Assembly: GCF_023241715.1 (NCBI RefSeq)
Contig: NZ_JALQCW010000006.1
Span: 1-64,000 of the forward strand
Direction of reading: 5' to 3'
Origin: Pseudomonas morbosilactucae
Lineage (GTDB): Bacteria > Pseudomonadota > Gammaproteobacteria > Pseudomonadales > Pseudomonadaceae
DNA: 64,000 nt
In this document: in pieces, positions 25,775-35,652 of the stretch
Layout: each line of letters starts with the position of its first letter
How positions within the stretch are numbered: position 1 is the first letter of the stretch
The notes under the pieces: model-generated
Told to the model about the DNA's origin: nothing
The model's input: only the letters and a program-made list of their open reading frames with translations
Databases searched by the model: none
Translations under genes and position numbers: made by a program

Positions 25775-27292
25775 TTATCCCTCGAAGTCGCCGAGATTGA
25801 TGTTCAAGCGACCCAGGCGGTACAGCAGGGTGCGTCGGGGCAGGCCCAGTTCGCGGGCGGCCAGGGTCTGGTTGCCGGCGTTCTTGCGCAGGCAGTCGAG
25901 CAACAGGTGGCGCTCGACTTTCTCCAGCCGCTCGCGCAGGTTAAGGCCGCTGTCCTGGGGCAGCGTCTCGGTGCTCAACGAGAAGTGCTCGGCCAGCAGT
26001 TGGCTGCCTTCACACAGCAGCACCGCCCGCTCCACCAGGCCCTTGAGCTCGCGCACATTGCCCGGGAAGCTGTAGCCGCCAAGGTGCTGCAGGGCCGCGT
26101 CTGACCAGTTCAACGGGTCACGTCGCAGAAAGCTGCAGGCCTTGTCGGCGAAGTGCCGGGCCAGGTCGAGGATGTCGCCCTCGCGCTGGCGCAGGGCCGG
26201 CAACTCGATGGGAAATTGCGCCAGGCGGTAATACAGGTCCTCACGGAATTTGCCTTCACTGACCAGCACCGCCAGGTCGCGGTGGGTGGCCGCGATGATG
26301 CGCACGTCGATCTTGTGGGTGTCGTTGGAGCCCAAGGGGCGGATCTCACCCTCCTGCAACACGCGCAACAGCTTGGCTTGCAGGGACAACGGCATGTCGC
26401 CGATTTCATCCAGCAGCAAGGTCCCGCCATTGGCCGCATCGAACAGCCCCGGGCGATCGCGGTCGGCGCCGGTAAAGGCACCCTTGCGGTAGCCGAACAG
26501 CTCGCTCTCCAGCAGGCTCTCCGGGAACGCTGCGCAGTTCTGCACAATAAATGCCTGGGAGCGCCGCGGGCCGTAGTCATGGATGGCCCGCGCCACCACT
26601 TCCTTGCCGGTGCCGGTCTCCCCCCGTAGCAACACGGTGTAGGGGCTGTGCAGCACCTTGCTGATCAACTGGTAGGTCTGGCGCATGGCCTGGCTGCTGC
26701 CAATCAAGCCGTAGCCGCTGGCATTGACCACGGTGTCGCCCATCGGCGTCACCTCCCCGGAAGGCCGCCGCAAACGCTGGAGCAGCTCCAGTTGCGCCAG
26801 CACAAAGGAACCCAATTGCCCCAGGGAATCGGCAAAGCCTTGCAGGTCCACCTGCTCCCGGCTGGCGCAGAGCAGCAGGCCCTCCACCGCCTTGCGCGAG
26901 TTGACCAGGGGCACACAAAGCAGCGACTGCCAGGGCGCACCCTGGGCCGGCAGGAAACTGGTCTCATGCAGGCTGGTGCTCAAGCCCTGCAGGCTCAGCA
27001 CCCGGTTCTGGCACAGGGCGAATTGCAGCAGTTGCTCACCGTTGTAGTCCGCCGGCAGGCTGGCCGCTTCCCGTGGTTGCAGCAGCCCGCCCAGGCATTC
27101 GGCACTCAGCCCCAGGCGGGTATGGGTTGCATCCAGCAAGAACAACTGGCTGAGTTCACAGCCGCTGAGCTCGGCCACGCCCTGGACGAACTCCCCCAGC
27201 AACACGGCCCCTTCCGCCGCCCGGGACAAGCCGGAAAATTGCGCCAGCAGGGCCTCGGCGTAGATCAAGGGTTGCGGGACACATGTGAACAT
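25775..27292 (-). CDS. sfa: sigma-54-dependent transcriptional activator Sfa
   Basis: 505 residues from the ATG at 27292 (GAGG upstream). N-terminal GAF-like sensor domain (about 1-190). The AAA+ domain has Walker A GETGTGKE, the sigma-54 contact motif GAFTGAD, Walker B GGTLLLDEIGD and the R-finger region (to about 430). The C-terminal Fis-type helix-turn-helix is NAGNQTLAARELGLPRRTLLYRLGRL. It is equivalent to Sfa2/VasH, which activate hcp and related operons with RpoN. The palindromes upstream of hcp are candidate binding sites. Confidence 0.92.
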   Translation of the reverse strand: MFTCVPQPLIYAEALLAQFSGLSRAAEGAVLLGEFVQGVAELSGCELSQLFLLDATHTRLGLSAECLGGLLQPREAASLPADYNGEQLLQFALCQNRVLSLQGLSTSLHETSFLPAQGAPWQSLLCVPLVNSRKAVEGLLLCASREQVDLQGFADSLGQLGSFVLAQLELLQRLRRPSGEVTPMGDTVVNASGYGLIGSSQAMRQTYQLISKVLHSPYTVLLRGETGTGKEVVARAIHDYGPRRSQAFIVQNCAAFPESLLESELFGYRKGAFTGADRDRPGLFDAANGGTLLLDEIGDMPLSLQAKLLRVLQEGEIRPLGSNDTHKIDVRIIAATHRDLAVLVSEGKFREDLYYRLAQFPIELPALRQREGDILDLARHFADKACSFLRRDPLNWSDAALQHLGGYSFPGNVRELKGLVERAVLLCEGSQLLAEHFSLSTETLPQDSGLNLRERLEKVERHLLLDCLRKNAGNQTLAARELGLPRRTLLYRLGRLNINLGDFEG

Positions 27293-27302
27293 CACACCCA
27301 CC

Positions 27303-29945
27303 TCAGGCGAACTCGCACGTCACGCCGGCGCTGTGATCCAGCGTGGCGTGTACCTGCTTGAGGGACTCGCCACGGGCCATGGCCTCCAGCAGCCGGTCGG
27401 CCACCAGCGGCACCAGGTGCGACTCCAGCAAGTGGTCGATCAACCGCGCCCCGCTTTCGCTCTGGGTACAGCGCTCGGCCAAATGGCTCACCAGGTTCTG
27501 GCAATAGCTGAACCCCAACTGCCGGCGTAGCAGGCGCTCGCCCAGGCGCTGCAGTTTGATGTCGATCAGCTCGCGCAACACCGGGCCGCTCACCGGGTAG
27601 TAAGGCACCACGCGCATGCGGGCCAGCAGCGCCGGCTTGAAGTGCTTGCTCAGGGCCGGGCGAATGGTCGCTTCCAGGGTCTCGGCGCTTGGCCGTTCGG
27701 CCTGCTCGCACAGGGCACTGATCTGCTCGCTGGCCAGGTTCGAGGTCATCAGGATCAGGGTGTTGCGGAAGTCGATCTCGCGCCCTTCGCCGTCGTTGGC
27801 CACGCCTTTATCGAAGATTTGATAGAACAGGTTGAGCACGTCCGGGTCGGCTTTTTCCACCTCATCCAGCAGCACCACCGAGTAGGGTTTCTGCCGTACG
27901 GCTTCGGTGAGCATGCCGCCCTCGCCGTAACCGACGTAACCCGGCGGCGCACCGATCAGGCGTGAAACCGTGTGTTTCTCCTGGAATTCGGACATGTTGA
28001 TGGTGGTGATAAAACGCTCGCCGCCGTACAACAGGTCGGCCAGGGCCAAGGCGGTTTCGGTCTTGCCGACGCCGCTGGGGCCCACCAGCAGGAACACCCC
28101 CACTGGCGCATCGGGCTTGTTCAGGCCGGCAGCGCTGGCACGCATGGAGCGGTCCAGGGCCTGCACCGCCTGCTCCTGGCCACGGATCCGCGTGCGCAGG
28201 TCAGCGGCGAAGTTCACCACCTTGGTGTTGTGCTCCCGGGCCAGTTGGGCCAGGGGCACGCCGGTCCAGGCGCTGATGACCTCAGCCACCAGGCGCGGGC
28301 ACACTTCGAAACTCACCAGGCGCTCATGCACCTGGGCAAGGCTGAGGGCGCTTTGGGTCGCATGCAGCGCCGCTTCCAGGGCCGCGACGTCGAGCCTGTC
28401 CTCGGCAGCCACCAGTCCCGGCTGAACCTCGTGCTCTTCAAGCGATTCATCCGACGACGTGGGTTCAGCCTCTCGGGCCTTGGCCAGTTGCTGACGCAAG
28501 TGCAGCAGGCGCTCGGCCAACTCACGCTGCTCGTTCCAACGCGCTTGCAGGGCCTGTTGCTGCGCTTGTGCCTCGACCAGCCGCGCTTCCAGCAGCGCCA
28601 GGGCCTCCTGGTCGATGTTCAGGCCGGCCTCGGCGTCCCGACGCAGGGCCTGGCATTGCCGCCCCCCTTCGGCCAGTTCGGCGCGCAGGCGCTCCAGGCT
28701 TTCAGGCGCTGCCGCCAGGCTGATACGCACCCGGGCACACGCGGTGTCGAGCACGTCTACCGCCTTGTCCGGCAGTTGTCGCCCGGCCAGGTAACGGGCC
28801 GACAACTCGGCCGCTGCCACCACAGCGTCGTCGCGCAGGTAGATGCCGTGGCTCTTCTCGTACACCCCAGCCAGGCCACGCAGGATGGTCACGGCTTCAT
28901 TGACCGTTGGCTCGTGCAGTTGCACTGGCTGGAAACGCCGAGCCAGGGCCGGGTCTTTCTCGAAGTATTTTTTGTATTCCGCCCAGGTGGTGGCGGCAAT
29001 GGTGCGCAGTTCGCCCCGGGCCAGGGCCGGCTTGAGCAGGTTGGCCGCATCGGAACCGCCGGCATTGCCACCCGCGCCAATCAGGGTGTGGGCCTCGTCG
29101 ATAAACACAATGATCGGCTTGGGCGAAGCCTTGACCTCGTCGATCACCCCTTTGAGGCGCCGCTCAAACTCACCTTTGACGCTGGCGCCGGCTTGCAACA
29201 GGCCCATGTCCAGGGCCAGCAGTTCAACCCCTTGCAACACCTGGGGCACTTCACCGGCCGCAATCCGCGAGGCCAGGCCTTCGACGATGGCGGTTTTACC
29301 GACACCGGCCTCACCCACCACGATGGGGTTGTTCTTGCGTCGCCGAGCAAGGATGTCGACCATCTGGCGGATCGCCTCATCGCGGCACAGCACCGGGTCG
29401 AGTTGGCCGTCACGGGCCTGCTGGGTGAGGTTGTGGGTGAAACGTTGCAACAACGACTCGCCGCCCACCGCGGGGCTGCCCGGGTTGGCGGGGGCGTTCT
29501 GCGCCAGAGCGAAATCCTTCAGGCGCTCGATGTTCAACTTGGCCAGCAAGGGTTGATAACGGCTGCCCGCGTAGCGCATGGGATTGCGCAGCAGGGCGAG
29601 AATCAACGCCGCCTGCTCGACCTGGGTCTGGCCCAGTTCCAGGTTGGCCACCAGCAAGGCGTCCTGCAGCCACTGCACCAATTCCGGAGCGAACACCGGG
29701 TTGCGCGAGGCACTGTGCTCGACCCGCGACTGCAACGCTGCGCTCAGCTCGCCGAGGTCCACGCCGGCGTCCTGCAAACCACGGGCGAGTAGCCCCTGGG
29801 GCCGCTCCAGCAACCCCAGCAACAGGTCTTCGACGAGGATCTTGCTGCCGCCCCGGGCCACGCAACGCTCGGCGGAGCGCTCCAGGTCTCGGCGGGTCTC
29901 GGCGTCCAGAGCCTGGATAAGTTGTTGCAAGTCGAGGTTGATCAT
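27303..29945 (-). CDS. clpV: T6SS sheath-recycling ATPase TssH (ClpV)
   Basis: 880 residues from the ATG at 29945 (AAGGA nine bases upstream; an in-frame ATG at 29951 is nearly as good). A Clp-N domain comes first, then AAA1 with GEAGVGKTAIVEG and FIDEAHTLIGAGG, a ClpB-like middle domain (about 400-540), and AAA2 with VGPSGVGKTETALALADLL and LLDEVEKADPDVLNLFYQIFD. It disassembles contracted TssB-TssC sheaths. The reading frame is intact. Confidence 0.95.
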   Translation of the reverse strand: MINLDLQQLIQALDAETRRDLERSAERCVARGGSKILVEDLLLGLLERPQGLLARGLQDAGVDLGELSAALQSRVEHSASRNPVFAPELVQWLQDALLVANLELGQTQVEQAALILALLRNPMRYAGSRYQPLLAKLNIERLKDFALAQNAPANPGSPAVGGESLLQRFTHNLTQQARDGQLDPVLCRDEAIRQMVDILARRRKNNPIVVGEAGVGKTAIVEGLASRIAAGEVPQVLQGVELLALDMGLLQAGASVKGEFERRLKGVIDEVKASPKPIIVFIDEAHTLIGAGGNAGGSDAANLLKPALARGELRTIAATTWAEYKKYFEKDPALARRFQPVQLHEPTVNEAVTILRGLAGVYEKSHGIYLRDDAVVAAAELSARYLAGRQLPDKAVDVLDTACARVRISLAAAPESLERLRAELAEGGRQCQALRRDAEAGLNIDQEALALLEARLVEAQAQQQALQARWNEQRELAERLLHLRQQLAKAREAEPTSSDESLEEHEVQPGLVAAEDRLDVAALEAALHATQSALSLAQVHERLVSFEVCPRLVAEVISAWTGVPLAQLAREHNTKVVNFAADLRTRIRGQEQAVQALDRSMRASAAGLNKPDAPVGVFLLVGPSGVGKTETALALADLLYGGERFITTINMSEFQEKHTVSRLIGAPPGYVGYGEGGMLTEAVRQKPYSVVLLDEVEKADPDVLNLFYQIFDKGVANDGEGREIDFRNTLILMTSNLASEQISALCEQAERPSAETLEATIRPALSKHFKPALLARMRVVPYYPVSGPVLRELIDIKLQRLGERLLRRQLGFSYCQNLVSHLAERCTQSESGARLIDHLLESHLVPLVADRLLEAMARGESLKQVHATLDHSAGVTCEFA

Positions 29946-29957
29946 GTTCATCCGTCC

Positions 29958-30965
29958 TTAATGAATTTTGCTACCCAGGGTCACCACGCCATCCGCGCGT
30001 TCACGACCCAGCCAGCTGGTCCAGCCCAGGCGACAAGCGTTCTGCTCACCGATGCGCAGTTCGCGGATTTCTTCCTGGCGCAGCACCAGGCGAATGTCGT
30101 AGTCCAAGGGGTCACGCAGGGTGAAACGCACCAGCGCGCACAGCGGCTGGTAACCGAAACCAATCGGCAAAAACTCGTGGAAGCGCTGCCAGTCCAGCTG
30201 GCTGATGTGGATGCGAAACTTGCCGCTGCGGTCGCGAACCCGCTCGCCCAGCACCAGGTCTTCGCCCAGCAGGCTGTTGGCCTGGCCCAGGCAATTGCGC
30301 TGCTCCTGGAGAATCTCCACCCGGCGCTCAATGCATTGCTCGATCACCAGGTCCGCGTGCTTGAAGTAGTAGCGCAGCACCGCTTCGATCAGCGCCGCCG
30401 AGTGGGCGCGCAGGCTGAGCAAACCGAGGTACGGCAGCAAGCGTTTCCAGTTCAGTTCCTTGGCCCGGCGAATGTCTTCGCCGCCCAGGCCGATCAGGGC
30501 GAACAGCTGGGACGAGAACGGGTCCAGGGCACCGCTCTGGAAGCTGGCGCGGTAGCGGTACTTGCGCCAGATCGGCAGCATCAGGCGTTGCAGGCGGTGG
30601 TGGAACAGGTCGAGGAAGTTGCGCGTCGGGTTGCCCTCTTCGCTATCGCCCAAGGCCTCTTCGCCATAAAACGCCGGCAGCGGCGAACCGGAGCCAAACA
30701 GCCCGATCAGGTTGAAGCGCAGGCGCGCCCGCAGTTGCCCGTGCTCCTGGAAAAACTCCACGCGATCGACGTCGCTGCCGGGAAACCCCAGGCTCGGGTT
30801 GGCCTGGAATTCCAGCTGGTCGTAAAGGTCTTCCTCGCTCAGTTGCGGGTGCACCTCGCGCAGCCGATCCAGCACCAGCAGTACCGCCTGAAACAGCGAG
30901 TACTCGCGAATAACCCGGCTCAGCCCGCTTAGAGCAGGGGCTGCAGGCCCATACGTGGTGTCCAT
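29958..30965 (-). CDS. tssG: T6SS baseplate protein TssG
   Basis: 335 residues. Characteristic TssG elements are the early YSLFQAVLLVLDRLREVHP, RLRFNLIGLFGSGSPLPAFYGEE, RYRASFQSGALDPFSSQLFALIGLG and HLSQLDW-like HISQLDWQRFHEFLPIG. It forms the wedge with TssE and TssF. The start overlaps the tssF end by 37 bases, indicating coupled translation. Confidence 0.93.
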   Translation of the reverse strand: MDTTYGPAAPALSGLSRVIREYSLFQAVLLVLDRLREVHPQLSEEDLYDQLEFQANPSLGFPGSDVDRVEFFQEHGQLRARLRFNLIGLFGSGSPLPAFYGEEALGDSEEGNPTRNFLDLFHHRLQRLMLPIWRKYRYRASFQSGALDPFSSQLFALIGLGGEDIRRAKELNWKRLLPYLGLLSLRAHSAALIEAVLRYYFKHADLVIEQCIERRVEILQEQRNCLGQANSLLGEDLVLGERVRDRSGKFRIHISQLDWQRFHEFLPIGFGYQPLCALVRFTLRDPLDYDIRLVLRQEEIRELRIGEQNACRLGWTSWLGRERADGVVTLGSKIH

Positions 30966-32716
30966 TGGTACACCTCTCCTTGGGTACTTTTCACCCGCAG
31001 CTCGTGGTAGGAATTGAGGCTGGCGTACAGCGCAAAAAACTCGTTGAGCACCGAGGCGAAGACAAACAGGTCGCCCTCGCCGATGTAGCCTTCGGGGTCG
31101 ATGGTCAGTTCAGTACGCAAGCCGCGTAGGGGCAGGCCACGGTGCAGCCGGTCCACGTGTTCATGACGGATCGACTTGAGCCCGCCAAGCAATCGTTTGC
31201 TGACCTTCTCCGCGTGCTGGTCGTAGTAGCGCGGCAAGTCGTAGGTTTCGAGAATCACCTTCAAGGCGTCGACGTTGGCCAGCGACAGGTAGTTGAGGGA
31301 CATGTTGCTGATCAGCTTCCACAGGAAGTCGCGGTTCAACGGCGGTGCAAAACTCGACGTGACCGGGGTGATGTTGCGGAAGCTGAGGAACTCCGGGGTG
31401 GCTTCGGAAGGCTGGTTGATGTCCCCCAGCTTGAGCCGGCGCGGCAGGTTCTGGTTGGTGCAGGTCAGCTCGATGGACAGGGTTTCATGGGCTTCGGTGT
31501 GGCGGATGCCAAAGCTCAAGTAAGTGTCCAGGCCGTCATGCAATAACGAGGAGCGCTGACGGATGCTGTAGTGCGGGCTGCTGTGGGGGACGTCGAAGCT
31601 CGGGTCGTGCTCAAAGGATTCGAACGGCACGTACTCCTGGTAACCCAGGCCGCCGGGCTTCCAGCCGGTGACGGTTTCCACCGAAAACACCCCGCAGTTT
31701 TCCAGGTCGTACTCGGCAGGCAGCAGCAGGTACTCGTCCTGTTTGCCGTCCAGGCGGATCGGCAAAGCGTCGTGCTTGAACAGGTTGGCGATCGGCGTGC
31801 AGTACAGCTTGACGTTGTCCAGGGTCGGGCGCAGGCGCTGGATGCCGCCCTTGAGGATGTCGAAACGCAGCTCCAGGCCGCGCATCTGCTTAAGGGTTTC
31901 CTCGGGCAGCGACTGCAACAGGTCCAGGCCATTCAGGTCGACGAACAGGAACTTGTCCTGGAAAGCGAAATACTCCTGCAGGTAGCGATAGCCGCGAAAG
32001 GTATTGAGCGGGTACGGGATCAACGCCTCTTCTTCGGCAAACCCCACCGGCTGCACCCGGCTGCCCGGCATCTTGAACGCCATGCCCTCGCCGTTGGCTC
32101 CGGGGAACGGCTTGCCGTCCATGCCCAGGGGCACCAGTTCGATGCCCTCCAGGTTGCGCAACAGGCACAGATAGAGCATCTGGCTGATGTAGCGCTCACC
32201 GGCCAGGTGCAGGCGCAGGCGGCTCAGGTTCAACTCCCCGATGTGCCCGTCGCAACTCATCTCCAGGCGTAGGCTAAGCAGGGCGCCACCGCCCTTGACC
32301 GAATAGTTCAAGGCCGTCAGGTCCAGAGGCAGGACCTCGGTGGGGTAGCAGGTGCGAAAGCGGCAGCGCACATCATCGATCGGCTTGCTTTCCACTGGCG
32401 TATCGCGCTCCACCCGCAGCGCCGGCCCGGACTGCTTCAACGGGTCGAACTGCAAGATGCTGAAGGCCGGCAATGGCCGCATATAGTTCGGCCACAGCAG
32501 TTGCATCAACGAATGGCTGAGTTCGGGCAACTCGTCATCCAACTTCTGCCGCAGCCGCCCCGTGAGAAAGGCGAACCCTTCAAGCAGGCGTTCCACATCC
32601 GGGTCCCGCCCGGCCTGGCCCAGAAACGGCGCCAATGCCGGACTACGTTCGGCGAAACGGCGACCCAATTGGCGCAGCGCAGTGAGTTCGCTTTGGTAGT
32701 AGTAGTTGAAGGACAC
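30929..32716 (-). CDS. tssF: T6SS baseplate protein TssF
   Basis: 595 residues beginning MSFNYYYQSELTALRQLGRRFAERSPALAPFL. DPDVERLLEGFAFLTGRLRQKLDDELPELSHSLMQLLWPNY and DFLWKLISNMSLNYLSLANVDALKVIL are typical TssF signatures. It is a core wedge component with TssG. A gap of about 470 bases separates it from tssE, larger than usual in this gene order. Confidence 0.94.
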   Translation of the reverse strand: MSFNYYYQSELTALRQLGRRFAERSPALAPFLGQAGRDPDVERLLEGFAFLTGRLRQKLDDELPELSHSLMQLLWPNYMRPLPAFSILQFDPLKQSGPALRVERDTPVESKPIDDVRCRFRTCYPTEVLPLDLTALNYSVKGGGALLSLRLEMSCDGHIGELNLSRLRLHLAGERYISQMLYLCLLRNLEGIELVPLGMDGKPFPGANGEGMAFKMPGSRVQPVGFAEEEALIPYPLNTFRGYRYLQEYFAFQDKFLFVDLNGLDLLQSLPEETLKQMRGLELRFDILKGGIQRLRPTLDNVKLYCTPIANLFKHDALPIRLDGKQDEYLLLPAEYDLENCGVFSVETVTGWKPGGLGYQEYVPFESFEHDPSFDVPHSSPHYSIRQRSSLLHDGLDTYLSFGIRHTEAHETLSIELTCTNQNLPRRLKLGDINQPSEATPEFLSFRNITPVTSSFAPPLNRDFLWKLISNMSLNYLSLANVDALKVILETYDLPRYYDQHAEKVSKRLLGGLKSIRHEHVDRLHRGLPLRGLRTELTIDPEGYIGEGDLFVFASVLNEFFALYASLNSYHELRVKSTQGEVYQWTPRMGLQPLL

Positions 32717-33189
32717 TTCGGATTACCTGTTTGTCGTATTCGCAATAATTAGCCGGGCAAAACCTTGAGGTTATTGCCCCGGCAAGGCACGTCTTCAAAC
32801 AGCCTCGGGTCGCTATACACCCAACGCTGACAAGTTGATTTCAAGGGTTCGACAAAGGCCCACCACATCACTTGCCACAGACCCGAACAGGGTTTGACAG
32901 GCGAACGCGCGCGGCGCCGGCAATTGGCCGTCGAACAGATAACACTCATCCTCCTCTGCGGGCCTTGGATTCAGGCGCCGCGTTGAATCGCCAGGCCCGC
33001 CCGTTTGCAGGGGCGTTCTGGACTTCTGAAACAAACAACCGAACTAAGAGATACAAAGCACTGCACAACAGGGAAGTGCTTCCCGGCCAGCCACTTATTA
33101 TTCGATGGCTGTTTGAACCTCATAGTTGAAGCTCACGCTTGCAACTTATGTTGCAAACCAGGAACTGCATGTTTTCAATCCCGGGTTTG
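32717..33189. other. non-coding gap between tssE and tssF
   Basis: No convincing gene. Short minus-strand frames (for example 32749-32949 and 32813-33034) run in different phases and resemble no family I know, but they may be remains of a lost gene or insertion. A perfect 18-bp palindrome TTGCAAC-TTAT-GTTGCAA lies at 33139-33156, shortly after the corrected tssE stop. An internal promoter for tssF onward is possible; I saw no clear -24/-12 element. Confidence 0.4.
33139..33156. repeat. perfect 18-bp palindrome after tssE
   Basis: TTGCAACTTATGTTGCAA is a seven-base inverted repeat around TTAT. It resembles in layout, but not in spacing or full sequence, the palindromes upstream of hcp (both contain GCAACTT). 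It could be a protein-binding site or a small RNA hairpin 34 bases after tssE. Confidence 0.45.
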
Positions 33190-33596
33190 TTAACTGACTT
33201 TGACTTGGCCACTGCCATTCAAGCGCGCGGCAAAACTCACCTGGCGCTTGATCCCTTCCACTTCCAGCAGGCCTTCGATACTGAAGGCAACTTGAGTTGG
33301 TCGTGATCCCGCGGCAGGGACACCACCCGCACATTTGTCAGGCGCGGCTCGTAGGCTTCGATAAAACTCTCGATCGCCAAGCGGGCTTGGCTCAAGGCGT
33401 CGTGCAGGCTCAGGCGCATGTCATTCAGATCCGGCAGCCCGTAGTCCGCCAACGTTTGCACGCTCCCCGCACGGGTGCTCAGCATCTTGCCCAGATGGGC
33501 CGCCACTGAAACCGTTGCACAGGCCTCGCGGCTCCAACCGACGCGTTTGTCGGCTTCGCCACTCAGGCGTTCGAACAGGCTGCCGTATCCGCTCAT
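33190..33596 (-). pseudogene. tssE: T6SS baseplate protein TssE, one frameshift
   Basis: Reading from the ATG at 33596 gives MSGYGSLFERLSGE... to DHDQLKL. There the frame shifts and the product would end in an unrelated tail at 33237. In the next frame the true C-terminus follows immediately: AFSIEGLLEVEGIKRQVSF and on to the stop at 33190. One missing base near 33290 explains it. The repaired protein is about 136 residues, a normal gp25-like TssE length. As given, the conserved C-terminal strand is lost, so sheath initiation would fail unless this is a read error. Confidence 0.85.
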
Positions 33597-33610
33597 GACC
33601 TTTCTCCCGA

Positions 33611-35086
33611 TTACTCTTTGTCCAACTTGCCCACCAGCGACAGGGTGAAATCAGCCCCCATATATTTGAAATGCGGGCGCACGTTCAGGCTTACGCGGTA
33701 CCAGCCCGGCTCACCTTCCACATCGCTGACGATGATCTGCGCGGCACGCAGCGGACGACGGCCACGCACTTCGGCGCTCGGGTTTTCCTGGTCGGCGACG
33801 TACTGGCGGATCCACTTGTTGAGTTCCAGCTCCAGGTCAGTGCGTTCCTTCCACGACCCCAGTTGCTCGCGCTGCAGCACTTTCAGGTAATGGGCCAGGC
33901 GGTTGACGATCATCATGTACGGCAGTTGGGTGCCGAGTTTGTAGTTCAGCTCGGCAGCCTTGCCTTCGGCGCTGATGCCGAAGAACTTCGGCTTCTGCAC
34001 CGAACTGGCGGAGAAGAACGCCGCGTTGTCGCTGCCTTTGCGCATGGTCAGGGAAATGAAGCCTTCCTCGGCGAGTTCGTATTCACGACGGTCGCTGACC
34101 AGTACCTCGGTCGGGATCTTGGTTTCGATCTCGCCCATGCTTTCGAAGTGGTGCAACGGCAGGTCTTCCACCGCGCCACCGCTTTGCGGGCCGATGATGT
34201 TCGGGCACCAGCGGAACTTGGCGAAGCTGTCGGTCAGTTTGGTACCAAAGGCATAGGCGGTGTTGCCCCACAGGTAATGCTCATGGCTGTTGGCCACGGT
34301 TTCCTTGTAGACGAACGACTTGACCGGGTTTTCTTCCGGGTCGTACGGGTTGCGCAGCAGGAAGCGCGGCACGGTCAGGCCGATGTAACGGGCGTCTTCG
34401 GACTGGCGGAAACTCTGCCACTTGGCGAACTGCGGGCCTTCGAAGTGATCCTTCAGGTCTTTCAGGTCCGGCAGGCCGGTGAAGCTTTCCAGGCCAAAGA
34501 ACTTCGGCCCGGCCGCGGCGATAAACGGCGCGTGGGACATGCAGGCCACGCTGGACACGTACTGCATCAGTTTCACGTCCGGCGAACTGGGGGACATGAA
34601 GTAGTTGGCGATGATCGCGCCTACCGGCTGGCCACCGAACTGGCCGTATTCGGCGGTGTAGATGTGCTTGTAGAGGCCGGCCTGCATCACTTCCGGCGAG
34701 TCCTCGAAATCGTCCAGCAGGTCCTGCTTAGAGACGTTGAGGATTTCGATCTTGATGTTTTCACGGAAGTTGGTGCGGTCCACCAGCAACTGCAGGCCGC
34801 GCCAGGCGGACTCCAGGGACTGGAAATCAGCGTGGTGGAGGATCTCGTCCATCTGCCGGCTGAGCTTGGCGTCGATCTCGGCGATCATGCGATCGACCAT
34901 GGCCTTTTTTACCGGCTCGCCGTTGTTCTGCGGCTTGAGCAATTCTTCGATAAAGGCCGACACGCCGCGTTTGGCGATGTCGTAGGCTTCGTCGTCCGGG
35001 GTCAGGCGGGTTTCGGCGATGATGCTGTCGAGAATGCTGTACTCGCCGTTTTCGGTGCTGCTTTGCTGTGCTGCGCTGCTGCTCAT
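33611..35086 (-). CDS. tssC: T6SS contractile sheath large subunit TssC
   Basis: 491 residues with the standard TssC blocks: LDSIIAETRLTPDDEAYDIAKRGV, FQSLESAWRGLQLLVDRTNFRENIKIEILNVSK, SSVACMSHAPFIAAAGPKFFG and the final LNVRPHFKYMGADFTLSLVG. With TssB it forms the contractile sheath around the Hcp tube. The gene is intact and follows tssB by 27 bases. Confidence 0.96.
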   Translation of the reverse strand: MSSSAAQQSSTENGEYSILDSIIAETRLTPDDEAYDIAKRGVSAFIEELLKPQNNGEPVKKAMVDRMIAEIDAKLSRQMDEILHHADFQSLESAWRGLQLLVDRTNFRENIKIEILNVSKQDLLDDFEDSPEVMQAGLYKHIYTAEYGQFGGQPVGAIIANYFMSPSSPDVKLMQYVSSVACMSHAPFIAAAGPKFFGLESFTGLPDLKDLKDHFEGPQFAKWQSFRQSEDARYIGLTVPRFLLRNPYDPEENPVKSFVYKETVANSHEHYLWGNTAYAFGTKLTDSFAKFRWCPNIIGPQSGGAVEDLPLHHFESMGEIETKIPTEVLVSDRREYELAEEGFISLTMRKGSDNAAFFSASSVQKPKFFGISAEGKAAELNYKLGTQLPYMMIVNRLAHYLKVLQREQLGSWKERTDLELELNKWIRQYVADQENPSAEVRGRRPLRAAQIIVSDVEGEPGWYRVSLNVRPHFKYMGADFTLSLVGKLDKE

Positions 35087-35113
35087 AATCTTGGCTTCCT
35101 TAGCGGATGGGGC

Positions 35114-35620
35114 TTAAGCGTCCTTGGCGGTGGCGGCACTCAGGCCCAGTTCACCCAGGACCCGACCACGGGATTCATCGTCGGCAAGCACGCCTTCGAT
35201 GGCTTTGCGGAACGCCGGGGCGTTGCCCAACGGACCTTTGAGCGCCACCAGGGCATCACGCAGCTCCATCAGTTTTTTCAGTTCAGGCACTTGCTCCACC
35301 AGGCTCGCCGGGTTGAAGTCCTTCATCGAATTGACCCGCAGCTTGACCGCCAGCTCATCCATCTCACCGTCGTCCTGCAGACGGTTGGGCACGCTCAGGG
35401 TCAGGCTCAACTCCTGTTTGGCCAGGACCTCGTCAAAGGTCATCTTGTCGATGCTGATGGGCTTGCGATCCTCCACCTTGCGTTCGTCCGCACGCTGGGT
35501 GTAGTCACCGATCGCCAACAGTTTCAGCGGCAGCTCGATTTCTTCCTGAGCACCACCGGTGGCGGGTTTGAAGGTGACGTTAATGCGTTCCTTGGGGGCT
35601 ACCGAGCCTTCTTTGGCCAT
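35114..35620 (-). CDS. tssB: T6SS contractile sheath small subunit TssB
   Basis: 168 residues starting MAKEGSVAPKERINVTFKPATGGAQEEIELPLKLLAIGDYT at 35620, with AAGGAGAA just upstream. DRKPISIDKMTFDEVLAKQ and PELKKLMELRDALVALKGPLGNAPAFRKAIE are family hallmarks. It pairs with TssC. Confidence 0.96.
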   Translation of the reverse strand: MAKEGSVAPKERINVTFKPATGGAQEEIELPLKLLAIGDYTQRADERKVEDRKPISIDKMTFDEVLAKQELSLTLSVPNRLQDDGEMDELAVKLRVNSMKDFNPASLVEQVPELKKLMELRDALVALKGPLGNAPAFRKAIEGVLADDESRGRVLGELGLSAATAKDA

Positions 35621-35652
35621 GGCGTTTCTCCTTGTGTACGGCCCGGGGGGGC

